Assembly (NCBI GenBank): GCA_946479895.1
Contig: CAMLHT010000226.1
Span: 1 to 6,269, forward strand
Direction of reading: 5' to 3'
From: an uncultured Gemmatimonadota bacterium
GTDB lineage: Bacteria > Gemmatimonadota > Gemmatimonadetes > Gemmatimonadales > Gemmatimonadaceae
Length of the DNA stretch: 6,269 nucleotides
Position numbers and translations under genes: made by a program. Numbering within the stretch: the stretch's first letter is position 1; each line of letters starts with the position of its first letter. The notes beneath the pieces were generated by a model. That model ran no database searches and was not told the origin of the DNA. It saw only the letters and a list, made by a program, of their open reading frames with translations. Below are positions 6,257-6,269 of the stretch, in pieces.

Positions 6257-6269
6257 GGCGGCATCAGCT

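Overview
This is a GC-rich stretch of bacterial chromosome (about two thirds G+C by eye), tightly packed, with five protein-coding genes and no RNA gene, CRISPR array or transposase that I can see. The mix suggests an environmental bacterium of the Gemmatimonadota or Acidobacteriota type: a secreted S9 peptidase with a Gly/Arg-rich loop, a secreted penicillin-acylase-family enzyme, a tiny repeat-bearing lipoprotein and a DinB-fold protein. That assignment is an inference from gene style, not proof.

Layout from left to right. Positions 1-395 (+) hold the C-terminal part of an AraC-family regulator that begins before the window. It runs head-on into a DinB-family gene (412-894, -), with only 16 bases between the two stop codons. 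A 190-base spacer (895-1084) carries a dyad next to the dinB start and a long imperfect hairpin just past the end of the next gene. Positions 1085-3436 (-) encode an exported S9 peptidase. A divergent 220-base spacer (3437-3656) separates it from a 91-residue lipoprotein with tandem VGTK repeats (3657-3932, +). A strong hairpin terminator (3951-3987) follows, and then an exported penicillin-acylase-family hydrolase (4033-6183, +). The last ~55 bases hold a 10-base-period repeat running towards the right edge. No spacer exceeds 300 bases.

The three central genes all encode envelope or periplasmic products. The peptidase cleaves peptides and the acylase cleaves amide bonds of acylated compounds, so together they look like scavenging or detoxifying hydrolases. 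The terminator and the divergent arrangement argue that the three are separate transcription units. The AraC regulator and the DinB protein are convergent and need not be related. I do not see a convincing new multi-gene system. The items most worth a second look are the repeat lipoprotein, the two lone cysteines around the peptidase's Gly-rich insert, the dinB leader dyad, the possible leaderless start of the acylase, and the periodic repeat at the right edge.
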